A stretch of 64,000 nt of DNA from assembly GCA_027924645.1 (NCBI GenBank), contig BSBN01001225.1, forward strand, positions 11,488,001-11,552,000. Direction: 5' to 3'. A model generated the notes under the pieces. It saw only the letters and a program-made list of their open reading frames with translations, searched no databases and had not been told where the DNA came from. Made by a program: the position numbers and the translations under genes. Origin of the DNA: Cunninghamia lanceolata (lineage: Eukaryota; Streptophyta; Pinopsida; Cupressales; Cupressaceae). Every line of letters begins with the position of its first letter. Position 1 is the stretch's first letter. Shown here in pieces: positions 46,008 to 59,570 of this stretch.

Positions 46008-47962
46008 CTAGGAGTAACTCCCTCCTGATGGTGCTCGTTGTGGCAGCGGGATACCTCTTGCTCCTCCTCCTCCACTTTTTGACCCTGTCCCTGGTGGACC
46101 CCCTCCTGATGGCCCATGAGGTGGCCCCATAGGTCCCATCATCCCGCCACTCTCTATTGGTCCCCTCTGTGATCTGTTGCGGTAGCTAGGTCTATAGCTG
46201 CCTACCCTGCACTTTGGTGGCACCGCTCGCTCGTATAAGGACTGCTAGTAGAATATCTCCTAACCTACCTTGACCATCTCTACAACCATCTGGCTAGTTC
46301 CACCCTGTTTCACAGTCTACTACACCTGCTCCAAGAGTGCTTCTACCCTGGCATACCTTTGGATGGCTATGTGTCTCTCTAACTATGTCGTCTGGAGGTC
46401 ACCCTGCAGCTGTGTAATTTGGGCTTGCATCTGCCCAATATATCCCTACTACTGCTATAGCAAAGACTGAGCCTGAGCCAACTGGGCTCGTAAGCCTGCT
46501 ATAACCCCATCATCTGGCCCCTGCCCCTATGGCTGCACTAGAGGCTACACCTGTGCCTGTAACACTAACTAAGCATGCTGGGCCTGGATCAATCCACTGG
46601 CGAACCCTCCTCCCATCTCCATCTCTACCATCATCCCCATCACTGCCATCAGGACCACCACCGCTATCATGACCTCCTCCTCCACCACCACCACCATCGT
46701 GACCTCCTCCTCCTCCACCACCACTGTCATCATCCCCACCTCTACCTCCCCATCCTCAACATCTCCTGTGTCACCTCCGTGGCCCCTCATCCTCATCCTC
46801 CCGATCATCCAGAATCGAGGCTCGCTCTCCTGGTCCAGAGTAGCATGGAAACGGATGTGTAGCGAACCAATCAAAGTAGTCCTGAGTCACACCTGCATCT
46901 CCCACTGCTCTGTGCATTAGCCATGGCTGATAAGGGATGTGTAAGAACTCATCCCACATTGTCTCGTAAGATGGGTTGGGTCCCCATCGTGCCCTCTCCT
47001 TGTGCGTACTGGTGAATATGACATTACCCTGGGGCATCCCCTAGATTCTGCCAAACTACCTAAACACACGTGATACAATCTGTCTCTCCAGTATATAGGG
47101 TGTCCTCCCTATAAGCCATCTAGTCTGAAAGAAGAATGGAAGCTCAGAAGCATCATCATACCTCACAGTCTAGGTATGGTCGCCAAACCACAGAGTCTAC
47201 ATTATCAAAAGCATGTCTCCATTACTCCAGCTTTCCCAGCTTGGGCTGGGAAAGGCTATCCTGAAGCATGTAGGAATAGGGCTGACCCCTACCCCGAGTG
47301 CCAATGCCAATGGGAAGAGTAATGGCTATGTGTGTCCATGCCCATATCTGCAGAAGTGAAACTTTGCAAGCTAAACTGGAGGAACCATCATAGATAAACT
47401 GGTGTAGGTCATGGTATAGATGGGTAAGGATGCAAACTCCCCAGGCAGATTTGGTGCCCTCAGTAGTAATCTGCTCTAACACCCACCCCCATCCAACTAT
47501 AAAACCATGCAACCATCTATCGAGGCACATAATACCTCTAATCAACCTAGCCACAACTGCAGGAAGAGGCTCATAGTAAGCCACTATGTCAACCCAGTTG
47601 ATCTCAGTACCCTTGATCTCATCATCATCAAAAACCCATCTGCACTCATCTAATCCTGCCCAATTCTATGACTTGTACTCAATGAGCTCTCCATCAATAG
47701 GAATATGCAGAATCCTATGAACGTCCTCTAGTGTCCCTGTAATCTCCCCTGTGGGAAGATGAAAAGTCCCGTCCTCACTGTGAAACCTCTCAACCAGAGC
47801 AATTAGCATGTCAAGATTAGCCCTAATCTCAGGCATGAAGAGCATAAATGATAATCCAGCTGATCTAATAACAAGTAGGTCAGTCTCAGTCATATAAGGC
47901 CTCAACATTTGTATCACTGGAAACCGCTCCCTCAACATGAGGACATCATCTAACTCCTCCTG
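46008..47962 (-). pseudogene. Antisense plant mobile domain (PMD-like) gene in B
   Basis: Opposite to B's own genes. Segments in order: EELDDVLMLRERFPVIQMLRP, FHSEDGTFHLPTGEITGTLEDV (N-terminal PMD), ADVAYYEP-like and IRGIMCLDRWLHGFIVGWGW, HLYHDLHQFIYDGSS, then RWLIGRTPYILERQIVSRVFR with a QFG..Q-like motif, YETMWDEFLHIPYQPWL, DYFDWFATHPFP, and a Gly/Asp-rich tail (46570-46750). Related PMD (MAIN/MAIL1-type) domains are known both as plant nuclear genes and as cargo of gypsy elements. Stops and frame changes make it non-coding now. A splice acceptor TTTGTTTGCAG lies at 47960-47970 on the minus strand. Confidence 0.78.
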
Positions 47963-49056
47963 CAAACAAACAAGCACATGATAATCAATCAAAATTGACT
48001 AAACTGCAAGTCTATTTATCCAACATCAAAAACTTAGTTATTTCAACAGGAAAGCAATCCTATCATCTCTCCAGAGATTCTATCAATCTCAAAGATAACC
48101 TATCAGTTGACCTGCATCAATCACATAGTCAACTTCATCAAATTTCTAAGTGATTTGATCAACTAAACTCGTATGCACAGTTCTGCCTGTCAGATGTGTA
48201 GTTTTATCCCATAAGTGCAACTTTAGCTTGCATGTGCTGAAGTATCTTGCATGTGTAGCTTTACATTGCATGCACAAGACTGTGCTTTAAAAGTGTCGTA
48301 GAAATTCATTTATGCAGTAACAATTCACATGCGCCGTAAAACTTTGAAAGCACAGCATTCCCCATTGAATGCGCATCAGGAATTTGTTTGCGTTGAAAAA
48401 CACTTTAAATGCAAAAATTATGCACATGCACTGATTTTGGCGTCATTTGCACAGAATTGCGCCATATGTGCGGTTCGCGTGTCATATGCGCGCTTCTGCC
48501 ATTCAGCGCATTCAAACCCTAAAACTTTGCCTAGCATTTAATGCAACCATAAATGCACCTAAACTAGAAACAAAGGGGTATTACTGGTGGCCCGTAGTCT
48601 GCTGGATGGTTGAACCGTCAAATCTGCTCGAATCGATGAAGCTCAATAGGAAACTATTGCATCTTCATTGACTGCTCTGTGCTCAAAAGGCTCTAATCTC
48701 CTAAAATCTCTCTCTCAAAGATAAGTGTACAAATGGCTAGGAATGTGACCCCACACTCCTATATATAGCACATGGAACCCTAATAGGAGTTGTTTGACCT
48801 TGTCCATGTTGGGGCATGATTTTCACCTACTTTTTCTTCCGCGTCAACCAATTTCTTCACCCGTCTATCCAGTCAACATGTCATTCAACCTATCTCATCG
48901 TGAGATTGTTCGTCATCCTGTCGTCAATTTCTTCCCATCCAATCTCTCGAGGAGGCATCCTATCATCATTAAGTTGTACCAGGGGCAAACTGGGGTATGT
49001 ATCAATCGCAAAAAATATATATTCTTTGAAACAATGTGATAAAACACATTGTCTCA
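47963..49056 (-). other. 5' region of antisense PMD gene and end of B
   Basis: On the minus strand this is upstream of the PMD exon: an AT-rich segment with a candidate intron end at 47960, a GCGCAT/GCGCA-rich stretch (about 48170-48520) like the one in B's leader, and a TATA box. I see no clear first exon. On the plus strand nothing is recognised. Confidence 0.55.
48760..48767 (-). promoter_or_regulatory. TATA box of antisense gene
   Basis: Minus strand CTATATATA in the context TGCTATATATAGGAGTG, in a position to start a transcript running through the PMD gene, independent of B's LTR promoter. Confidence 0.5.
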
Positions 49057-49071
49057 AAGAGGGGCAAAATG
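49057..49071 (+). other. Polypurine tract of B
   Basis: AAAGAGGGGCAAAATG ends at the first base of B's 3' LTR (TGTACACC at 49072). Confidence 0.85.
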
Positions 49072-50195
49072 TGTACACCTAGAAATGGCAAAGACAAATT
49101 AAATAAATATTTATTAGTTATTTAATTCCCATTCTTCTATCATTTAAATAAATTCATCAATTTATCTATTTGATTCACGTTCATCATTTGTTATTCCAAA
49201 TATTAAATAAATATCAATTTATTTAATTAAATCAATTAAACTTATTCTTCTAATGTCATCCCTTAATTAAATAATAATCAAATTATTTAATCCCAAATCA
49301 TCCTATTCCAAAGTCTTCATTCTAAATTCCACGTCATCTAAGCCACCTCACATCCACCTCATCATCTTGCACATGTAATTAAATATTTTAATATTTAATT
49401 AATCCATTTTCCCTCATCCACATGTCCTATTATTTCTCTAACTATCCCTATTCCAAAGGGCGTGGTCTCTCCATGTCATCATGGTCAAAGGGGCACTTTG
49501 TGACACTTGTTTCATAGTCCCTAGAATCTTTCCAACCTCCCTACAAACATGATCTCCTTGTTTGACCTTCTCTCTTGGGTCATTGTGAGCCTTGTGACAT
49601 GTGGACTCATGTCACACCTTTTTCTCCACCATGTCAAGGTGAGAGGAACATCTTCCCTCTTTCTCTCCCTCATCTCAACCAACTCAATCCTCACTGTACA
49701 CCTTTCAAGACTTCTTCTCCACCGTTAAGATCTTGACACATGAATTTGCCCCCTCCTTGGCCTATAAAAGGAAGTTGATTCCCTCATTCTACAACACACA
49801 AGCTATAGCAAAGTTACTCTATAGAAATTTCAACGTGCCTTTGGCAAAGCATCCATATTGCTCATTGTAATTTATATCCATTATCTTCATATTCATACAA
49901 CCATGGCTTCAATCATCCATCCCTCATCTTCACAATAGTTGCATTGTAGGTAATCTACATTGCATTTTATCCAACATACAACCATTCAAGTATTGTCATC
50001 TTCAAACAGCGAGGAAGCACGCTTCTCAGAGCTCTATTCATCAACAAGATCAATACAAGATAGGCGAACAATGGAAGGTTCAAGGTAAATCAGTCTTCAA
50101 GGTAATATTTCTTTGTTTATTTGATTTGCATCATATTTCATTGAGATTATTGGATTATTAGTAGTTTAATACTGTTAACAATATTTCCACTAACA
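49072..50195 (+). repeat. 3' LTR of B
   Basis: Matches 17439-18551, with an extra CACATCCACCT-like 11 bp and scattered substitutions. TATA box at 49763-49770. Ends CCACTAACA. Confidence 0.94.
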
Positions 50196-50200
50196 ACATC
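50196..50200. repeat. Target site duplication of B, right copy
   Basis: ACATC after CCACTAACA; A's gag frame resumes at 50201. Confidence 0.93.
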
Positions 50201-50449
50201 ATATGGTATAAGTGCAACTCTCCTGGGCATAGAGTATATTCTTGTAGAAATGGATTTATGGAACCACCTATATATGTCAAGAAGACAAATACTTTGAGCA
50301 AAAGGAAGTTGCAGGAAACAAGGAGCAAGTGGAGAAGGAAACATCCCAAGAAGACAAGCATTCAGAAGGTTTGGAGAAGAAAGCAAAACCAGGAGAAGGA
50401 TGAGTCTAAGCTTGTGCATTTTGCACAAGAGACATCTCTAAGTGCATAA
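50201..50449 (+). pseudogene. Gag of A, 3' part (second zinc knuckle)
   Basis: Joins 17438 in frame once B and one ACATC are removed. Contains the knuckle (W)YKCNSPGHRVYSC at 50204-50245, where the first Cys is now Trp, then a Lys/Arg/Gln-rich tail KKTNTLSKRKLQET and a TAA at 50447. It would have been the RNA-binding end of gag. Confidence 0.85.
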
Positions 50450-52630
50450 GGAATAGAATGTATTAAGGGGGAGGCATTGTAAGTCCTATCTTTTGCCCCT
50501 AGTTGAAAAGGTGGCCTATAACAAGTTTGTTATGGATCAGTTGGCACTTAGTTATCTTTGATAAGAACAAGAATAAGGAACTCTATTGATGCTTTGTCTC
50601 CAATGATACCTCTATTAGAAAGTCATAACAGACATGTTGTAGGAGTGTGTTCAAGACAAGAAGTTTTATGTGTCAAGACAGTGTATCTCATTATGTAGTG
50701 TTATCTTGTTATAACAAATGTTAGTAGCAGTATGTTGCAGATATGGTTCAGTGTGTCAAAAAATTTCATGTTTGTCATGTTTCTTGGTAGTCTCGATGGA
50801 AGGTTTCATGTGTATTGTTATAAACACTATCCAAGTCAATGTAAACAACAATAAGGAATAGTCACAAGGGTCTCTGGTTTCAGGGGGAGCAATTGTATTT
50901 GTTTCTTATAGACATGCATCCATTCTTGTTTCTTGGTGTCAGTACTATTCTCTTAATGGTGATTGTCGTTCAGATAATGAAAGTGTATAATTCTTGGCTT
51001 CAGTACTCACAAGTGCATGATTAATCAGTTCAAGGCTATTCATGATAGTTTAGGTCAAAGGATAGAGTTTGGGATCAGGATCAGACCAAAGGATCAATTT
51101 AGGACAAGTGAGTTAAGACAGATTGGGGTTACAAAACAATATTACAAGGTGTTGTTGTTCAAGTTGTTGTTGATCAAGATTGCAAGATGTTGGTTGCATG
51201 ATTACATTCATGGTAGAGAGATTTGATGAAAGTTGTAGTGTTAGATTTATGTAATTCAACTTGTTTACAAGCACAATGATGTAAATGTCAACTTATTTGA
51301 TGTGATGGTATTTAACTTGTTTTGTCAGGAGACTTAATAGAATGTTCACAATTTATTTGAGTTCTTACATTGATTGATCAACTGATTGCCTTAGATTGGT
51401 CATGATTAAGTGAAGTAGAACATGAGGTGTTTGTCAAGATATTATTGTTTTACATGATATTATGTTGTTTATGGGTGAACCTGGAAAACTTGTTATGATG
51501 GCAAACTTTGCAGTGGACTTGAGTCTTGTAGAGAAGTCTAGACAGTATTGCAAACTTCTTGTTGATATTAGATAGTCTTGCTTGATGTGGTTCCATGTAT
51601 CTGTATAGGAGACAACAGACTATTTGTGTCTTATAGATGTGTCTTGTTCATTATTACTTACTAAGTAGCAGATCTTTTTGTTGCATAACTTGTTGAATGC
51701 TATTGCAGATACAGTGCTTAATGATAGTGTGTCCGTAGCAAGTATAATTTTCTTGACAGTATGCATGTGGAATTTAAAGTTTGGAGATTAGCCTCTATGA
51801 AGCTTATTGTGTGATAGAGCCAAAGTAATATGATGCCAGGGAATCAAATGTAGAATGCCTGACAGTTAGGATGAATTGTATTGCTAGTAGACATTAGGAT
51901 GGATTGGATATCTTATCCTCTCATTTATAGTGGCATCTTGTTGAATCACAGTGGCTAGCATCTTGTTGCATTATAATCTGACAGTAAGTGATATGATGTT
52001 GCAGGCAACAGGACCTTTTGGATATAGTGATCATTTGCAGTGTGATCTCAATGCAGGTTGAGTACAAACATTAATCATTTGATCATTTGAGGTGTGTAGA
52101 GACTGCAGAGCAGAATACGTTGCCATTGTTGCTAGGGTTTTACAGTTGAGCACATATACAATAGAGAGAGACTGGGACTTGATGAAGGTTAGCAGATGAT
52201 GTAGGAGACAACAAACCTCTGTAGCAGATTTACAGTCCTCTTATTGCAGATTGGTTTCAGTGCATGTTTACAGAGCAGTAGTTTCATGTCATGGTGCTGA
52301 CAGGGACAATGTGTAGTTGTAGTGATTTCAAGGAGACATGTACGCTTAGTGTGGAAAGGACAATGATCTCTGTGTGTATGAATTGCATTTTGTACCAAAG
52401 GTGATACAAAGTGAAGGACTTTTGACAACATATCAGTAGCATGGCATGGTTGGTGACTTTATGATGCATTGAAGTTGAAGAAGCAGGTGATAGTAAATGT
52501 CATGATCAAGATTTAACATATTTCAGTGGAGTTAATCGATAGGGGGAGAACTTTATTCTTTGTCATTAGATGTCAAAAGGGGGAGTAGGATTGCAGATGC
52601 AGATGGTTGATTAGTTTTGTCATCAATGAC
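50450..52630 (+). other. Non-coding internal region of A
   Basis: About 2.2 kb between gag and the purine tract where an autonomous element would carry pol. None of the protease, integrase, RT or RNase H motifs can be seen on either strand; short ORFs (51017-51226 and others) have no signature. This supports A as a gag-only element. Confidence 0.7.
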
Positions 52631-52642
52631 AAAGAGGGAGAT
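52631..52642 (+). other. Polypurine tract of A
   Basis: AAAGAGGGAGAT just before the 3' LTR start TGATGG. Just upstream is GTCATCAATGAC, which pairs with GTCATTGATG inside the LTR start. Confidence 0.85.
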
Positions 52643-55196
52643 TGATGGAAGTTGTTTGTCATTGATGTCAAAAGGTGTGTAGTTGTTATACCTTCATGTG
52701 GTATGGTTGTGAGTGTCATGATGGTGAGATTCATGATTGTGTTGATGAATCAAAGACATCAGGTTTAGTGGATCATTCACATGTTGCTTCAAGTGTTCAC
52801 ATGCATATTGTTGATGTCATCATGCCTCAAATGTTATGCCATGATTGATGTTGGTAGCTTGTTGATACTTCAAGTGTTCATAATACTTGGTGCCCATCAT
52901 ACATAATTTAGAAGGATGTATTCAGTTGGGTTGACTTGATAGGTGTTGATACATTGATAAGGAATCACTCATTTTGGCTTCATAAGTGTGTTTTGGTGTT
53001 CCTTTTTTGTTCATGGTTCCAAGGACTTCATATAGTGCTCTTGCATTCTTGATGTTCATAGGAGATAGTTGTTCATGAGTTGATGTTGGTTGAGGGATGG
53101 TTGAGTTCCATGATGCCATGATGCCATGAGGTGCATGATGTTGTGAATATGGTTTTCATGATAATGTCTCTCAAGCAATGTTGTTGATAACATGACGTGC
53201 TTATGTATCAAGAGAGGCAATGTTGACCATCTAAGACTTGTGTTCCTTTTAGGACTTGCTCAATGGTTGTGTTGTTGATACAGGAGTTCACACATGCATG
53301 TTCAAGTGCGTGCAGAGGTTAATATGTGTTCATCATGAGGTGTTAGTGTTACTCATATCAGAGGCTGATGTTTCAAATGTTCACAGGACATATCATTGTC
53401 TTTGGTGCTTCAAGTATTCACAGGAGATGTGTTTCTCTGTTTCCCTTGTTGATCATGAAACAAAATGATCAAAATATGTTTCTTGTTTGATGATTTCATG
53501 GTTCATAATATCCTTTATACTTCTGCAAGGTGTTTTAAGGAGTTTGGTGTTCATTCAAATAGAATGTGGAGACAAGAGTGGTCGTCTAGGTGCAGATGAT
53601 TGTCACAGATGCAAATGATCAGAGGTCCTAGAATTTCTAAATGTCTTTGAAACCCTAAGTGCTCTTATTTCTTAAGACTTAAAGCTTTATGTTTTTTCAA
53701 AGAAGAAAAACCCTAAGTTATATGTAAATCCCTAACCGTCACTCAACCCTTTCACTTTTTGGTTTTAATTTGCAACTGACTTGTTATAACAAGTCAGTCA
53801 CTTAAAAGTGACCTTTTAGAGGGTTTTTAAAACATTGTACCATGGGCCCTTCATCCTAATGAAACTGGATCCTCCGGTAAAGTTCATTATATTGAGCGCT
53901 CAAATAAAGATCTAAGGATGTAATTAAAGATGAGAAGGTGGGAAGTTAATGATCGAAGGTCACGGTTTAATCTTGGTTTGAATGTCAACGGTCTTCTATG
54001 CAACATGAAATTTGATCGGTGGATTTCCAATCAATCTTCTAAATCCCTTGTAACAGCTTCTTTAACGACTCAAAGGGCTAGTAAAATTCATTACTTGCTC
54101 TATTTAATAGATGAGAAGATGAGACTTGTAAAAAATGCAATGTACAGACTGAGATCTAACTATTCATGTGTATTTCATGAAGAATGATAAAGGAAAACAG
54201 AGGTTTGAGAGGGTAAAGCTTGAAGATTATATTTAATCCATATAAAGGAGTTTAGGTTGGTTTGAAGCAATATACAAGAAATGCCTATCCTTGAATGAAG
54301 ATCAGTATCTGTGACTGGTTCAAAACTTAAAGGATGATTTCAATCTGAACAAGAAAGGTTTTTGGTATGCAGGGTGAATAAAGAACTCTGAATGATATAA
54401 TAGACATGTCTATATGTAGTGCATCTCTAATATGAAAAAGAGACAATTGCAGAGGTCTTGGTTTGTCAGAGGGTTATGACAGAGAATATGATCATGATTG
54501 CTTATGAGACATGTGCAGAAAGGGGAGAGTAAACAACAAGGACAAAGTATGATGAGCATAGTATTTTCTAATGTTATGCTTGAGGCAGAGTGTTAAGGTG
54601 GTTGTAGAGTATGGTATGAATGTTATTTTTTATTCAGGTGTATTATATCATGATGCTAAGTTTTGTTTATGATTGATGGGATAAGAGGAAGATTGCAGAG
54701 AGATCTTTATCTATGTAAATAGGGTTGATGTTTGTTTGAGTTGAAGTATATTGTATTGCAGTGAATCAGGTTAACCCCCTAAATTGACTTTTCTTTCTCA
54801 TGTTCACTTGTTGGCCATGGAGGCACCTGATTGTCAGTGAGAGACCAATTTACCAGTGAGGTATATTTGCCAGTGAGGCAGTTGTATTTGCCAGTGAGGC
54901 TGTAACCAGTGAGGCATTTTGTGTAGCTAGTGAGGCATTTTTAGAGTGGTTTTTCATCCCTATGAGGGATGAAAATCACTGTGTTATGGTTCATATTATT
55001 TGTCTTTGTTTGTGTGTTCTAATGCTTTGTTCTTAAGTTCCTGATTCATACTATTCATCATGTTGTGCATATGTGTTTGATAAATCTTTGAAGTCTCTCT
55101 CATTCTCTATCTTGTTAGTTAAAAGGTGCAAAAGGGGTTAAAAGTTTATAGACCACTGATTCACCCCCCCCCTCTCAGTGGTCCTATACTCCAACA
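52643..55196 (+). repeat. 3' LTR of A
   Basis: 2554 bp, uninterrupted, TGATGGAAG .. ACTCCAACA. It gives the empty site of N (CACACATGCATGTTCAAG near 53293) and the same CAGTGAGG array, shorter than in the 5' LTR. Its ORFs (for example 53930-54187) match those of the 5' LTR only by repeat identity. Confidence 0.95.
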
Positions 55197-55201
55197 ATAA
55201 C
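55197..55201. repeat. Target site duplication of A, right copy
   Basis: ATAAC after CCAACA; E's LTR resumes. Confidence 0.93.
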
Positions 55202-55732
55202 AAGTTGGCCAATACAACAAGAAAATTACATTTCACAAGTCAGCCAGAGATTAGACAACATGAAACTTGCATAGGGTAAGCCTTATCATGAACTACACAT
55301 TACTACAGAAGGAAACACATGCCTTGCAGATCCCAACACATGCTTAGTCCAGTCCCAAACATCCTTCACAGTATCATCCTTCAAGGAATAACATTTGCAT
55401 GCTTCACAAATTTTAATTAGGTCACCCTTAAGCAAGAACACATGAACCATTTAGCACAACAGTCATTTCAACTTGGCGGTACTCATGAATGATTAAACAT
55501 TGCTTGTGCTTCTTCCAGATGAGTCGGCAGGACCTATACACTATCTCCAAACATTCCTTGAACTTCGCACAGTAACAACTTTGTGGCGCACATCATCAAT
55601 CTTCCTTTGTCAGCCAGGCAAGAGCATAACTTAGCAACACCATCATTCTAGACCTCAGTCAGTTCCGGAGAGAGCAAAAGACATCTCGCGGAGAAACTGG
55701 AGACAACACAAGATCATCAGGACCATATTTCA
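55202..55732 (-). repeat. Right LTR of E, second segment
   Basis: Continues from 7292. Matches 3374-3904 of E's left LTR. On the plus strand it ends ..GACCATATTTCA. After it, TTATC is the candidate target duplication but its partner is lost with the left end. Confidence 0.88.
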
Positions 55733-57183
55733 TTATCCAATAGGATTTTTACACAATAATCCTTAGGCCATTCTCTACCAAAAATAGAATCAAGACTTAT
55801 TAAAGTCTCAACCTTTAAAGGAACTCACTGAAACATAGGGTTATTGACCTTCTTCTGGCATGTAAAGTCATATAGAACTTTCTTCCATGAATAAAGAACT
55901 CATAAATATAAATATATCAGCCTCTTTAGGCACTGATGAAAACACAAAGTAGTTTAATTTTTAATCCAATTTCTATAGTCCTAGTACAGAGCTTTCAGCC
56001 ATTTAAAGTTTTGATAGTGCATGTTTCCACTATTATCTACCTCATGCAATAGATACCATAATGGAGGTAAGTTGACCTTTGCAATATATTTTTGCATGTA
56101 AGTTTATAATTCTTCTACATATATAATAAGAAAGGTTGTATTCCTATTGACCTCTACAGGCAGGAATATATGTAAAGTTATCAGCTTCAGGCAAATTATA
56201 ACAAGATATAGTGGCCATGAATAGAGCTTGATTTCATCAAGACTCTTGGCCTCTATTGGCTACAGAACAAGATTCAATAAAGATTTTATATACACAGCCA
56301 AGTGTTTATCAGCCATTAAGAGGCTTGGGGACATATGCTTAATAACACAATGGAGTGACAAACTAACGACCTTTATATAGGTATAGGACAAACTCTTTGT
56401 AACCACGATAGCATTACTATAGCCCGCAGTGGTCTTACAGTGGCTAAGGTAATCTCCTTTAACTTAAAGCATACACAAAAACATAAGTGTTTCTCTATTC
56501 AATCTAGAGTAAAATGCAAGAGTTTGATGATACAGATGGTGGCAAGAGAAATTTTATCTTCAACAGTATTCTTTTCAAGTAAAGATGTATCATCTATGAG
56601 TTTATTCTCTACAGATTTATACTATTTAAACAAATATATACAACTATCTCTCTATCCAAAATTCATTCTCTATAATCATATGCATATGTGTGTGGTTTTA
56701 TGACAACTCTGTATATTCATACAATATTAAATAATGCAATTTGAATACTAGAATTATTAGCTAAAGATAGGTAACCTTACTTTCAAATGTCGACGATTTT
56801 CAACAAAGCTTCCTATTCTCTCCAACATCTCTTGCCTATTTTTCCCACTTTGAATGGTGTACTCTCACAAACCATATCCATTGCCCATTTCTCCCTCCAT
56901 ACCACATCCTTTAATGGGCTTACTTACCACTACAGTCCTTCCCAAACCATGGAGATCTTTCCTAAAAATACTCTACGGTGGCATGCAGTCGAAGGTGGAG
57001 TCATTGTTCATTAAGACCACTCCCCAAACTAACTAAAAGCTCCTCCATTCTCTCCAAGCCATCATAGAATAAAGGACTCTATCATCTTTAACTTAACAAG
57101 AAGTGGTTGCATTTAAATTTGCAATTATACTACCTTCCTTAAGAAGCTCATCGTCAACAAATCAATAGGTTAAAACTAATAAG
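55733..57183. other. Unclassified sequence right of E
   Basis: About 1.45 kb, AT-rich, short ORFs on the plus strand (56440-56703, 56787-57014) with no family signature and no repeat partner in the window. It may be the flank into which E inserted, or another decayed element. Confidence 0.5.
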
Positions 57184-58424
57184 TCATATTAAATAAATAT
57201 ATATATGTATAACAACATAATATTGGTGCTTACAACGTCGTTTCTCTTTGCCTTTGATATAACTTGTTTCAAAGTCATAGTTGGTTATCAATTCCAACCA
57301 TCTTCTTTGTCGAGCATTCAGATGAGGTTGGGAGAATATATAATTAAGACCTTGATGGTCCAATTTCAATTCGAAAGGCTTTCCTAGCAAATAGTATCAT
57401 CGCACTTGTAAAGCATGCACAACTTCTACTAAATCTAAGTCATGAGGAGCATAATTCTACTTATATGCTCTCAACTTCCTAGATTCATAGGCTACCACTC
57501 GCCCATTCTGCATAAGCACTCCTCCTAAACCTTCACCTGAGGCATCAGTGATTACAACAAATTAACTTTTTAGACCAGGAACTTTCAATATTGATGCAGT
57601 TGTCAACCTCTCTTTTAACTGATTAAATGCCTCTTGACACTCTTCTAACTAGTCAAAATGCTTTCCTTTTCTCTGAAGCGATGTGATTGGGTTTTCAATC
57701 TTAGAAAAGTTCAAAATGAACTTCCTATAATATCCATCTAACCCCATGAAACTGCACACTTCATGCACATTCTTTGGCACAGGCTACTCTAGTATAGCTT
57801 TGATCTTTGCAAGATCTACTAAAATTCCTTCAGGTAATATTATATGTCCCATATATTGTATCTCTTTCTGAAAGAAAGTAACTTAGAAAGTTTCCCATAC
57901 AACTTATGTTCTCTTAGCCACTACAAAACTAATCGCAGATGTTGTAAGTGCTCTTCCTCATTCTTAGAATAAATAATAATGTCATCTAGAAACAGTAGAA
58001 CAAATTTATCCAAGCAATCTCAAAAAACATTGTTCATCAAATTCATGAATGTTGCAGGGGCATTCATAAGTCCAAATAGTAAAACTATGAACTCATAATG
58101 TCCATACCTTGTTCTGAAAGTTGTTTTATGAATATCTTCATCTTTTATTCTTAGCTGATGATATCCAGATCACAGATCAATCTTTGAGAATACTGTTGCA
58201 CCTCGCATCTGATCAAAAAGATCATCAATACGCAGTAGAGGATACTTATTCTTTATCGTTGCCGTGTTGAGCATACGATAGTCTATACATAGATGCAACG
58301 TTCCATCCTTCTTTTTGACAAAGATCACATGTGCTTCCCAAGGTGAAACATTGGGTCTAATCAACCCTTTAGCCAACAACTCCTAAAGTTGGACTTTCAA
58401 TTCCATCAACTTTATAGTAGTCAT
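57184..58424 (-). pseudogene. G: Ty3/gypsy RT and RNase H remnant
   Basis: Minus-strand translation with many stops: [71 protein letters not shown], catalytic [10 protein letters not shown] (LDD at about 57978-57989), then RNase H VITDASGEGLGGVLMQNG, and FELKLDHQGLNYIF with QPHLNARQRRWLE near 57380-57290. The motif set is chromovirus-like. The upstream end is cut by F at 58425. The other end fades near a TA-rich stretch. Confidence 0.88.
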
Positions 58425-59505
58425 TGTTGGCAAGAGACACATTGGAGCTTCATGATTGTTGTCATTGATGGCAACAAAGTTCATCCCACACATCCGCAGG
58501 ACATAGTGTACCTATACCAGAAGTCAGATTGAAGAGTGTTGTGGTCCGGTAAGCAAGAATAGAGTGTTGTGGCAAGGTCCGATAGTCAGGTCCGGATCTC
58601 TAAGAGGAAGTATCTTTGGAAAGTATGGACTTGGGGAAGTCAAGAGGAATACCTTGACTGGTAGATTCCAGGATTTGAGCCTCCAGTGATGAAAAAGTGA
58701 AGAGTTATAAGCATTCAAGTATTGGGGTCTTGTTTGGCAAAGCAGACAGAGGAAGAATTGACCGGCAGAGCATCAGACACTATTCTGGATGAGATTTTGA
58801 TGGTGATCAAGATTATTAAGGTATCATTCAAAATTGGTCGACTTGTTAGATGACTTCTATAAGTATCTCTTTGATACGCATCACTTGATAAGTAAGGATT
58901 CAGCCAACAGATCAGAATTTGGATAAATATTGACTATTCTGGATGCCGACTAGAAAGTGGATGAAATCCTTGGTGCAAATATATATATACCAGATTGATT
59001 TCAGTATGAAGGTGTGTGTCGTGAATTGTGTTGTACGAATAATAGCAGAAGAGCAATGCGAAGACAATAAGACAAGTCCAGAATGTAACAGGACAGTAGC
59101 ACCTAAGAGAGTAAGAATGAAGTGTAGTAGATCAGTATATTGAGCTTAACCGGAACTGAACCTTAGCATATGTGGATGCTCCTCATTAGTTCAAATATTT
59201 AGTTTTCTTGTATAAACTATTGTAGGCAGTGAGCCTCTTGTGAGCAGTATGCTCGGGCAATGAGCCCTAATTGGCAAGTGCCATTTTGTATTTCTATTCT
59301 TCTAACAGAGAATACAATCTTGGGTTAATCACCCCATGGTTTCCTCCCTTAACAGGGTTTCCACATCAAAAATATTGTGTCATGTGTATTTCCATTTCAT
59401 GGTTATGTTTGTTTAATTGAATTAATGCTACATTAATTGTTAAGAAAGTTCAGAAAGCTAAAATAATTAAGATAACTGATTCACCCCCCCTCTCAGTTAT
59501 CAACA
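58425..59505 (+). repeat. 5' LTR of F
   Basis: Starts TGTTGGCAAGAGACAC, ends GATTCACCCCCCCTCTCAG then TTATCAACA. The 3' 300 bases or so match H and share structure with A and E. A TATA-like run ATATATATA lies near 58978-58988. Confidence 0.85.
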
Positions 59506-59507
59506 AT

Positions 59508-59519
59508 TGGTATCAAAGG
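59508..59519 (+). other. Primer binding site of F
   Basis: TGGTATCAAAGG, two bases after the LTR end. Close to the initiator-Met type. Confidence 0.82.
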
Positions 59520-59570
59520 TAAGTTTCTCCAAAAGGAGCCTAACAACTTGAGGAAGATCTGGGAACTAAA

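Noticed and set aside
46569..46920. ORFs on both strands with His or Glu/Val runs
   Set aside because: Trinucleotide-rich stretch; the reading that fits the PMD-like gene is the Gly/Asp-rich minus frame.
55733..57183. Possible host gene
   Set aside because: Short ORFs only, no splice or domain pattern I can support.
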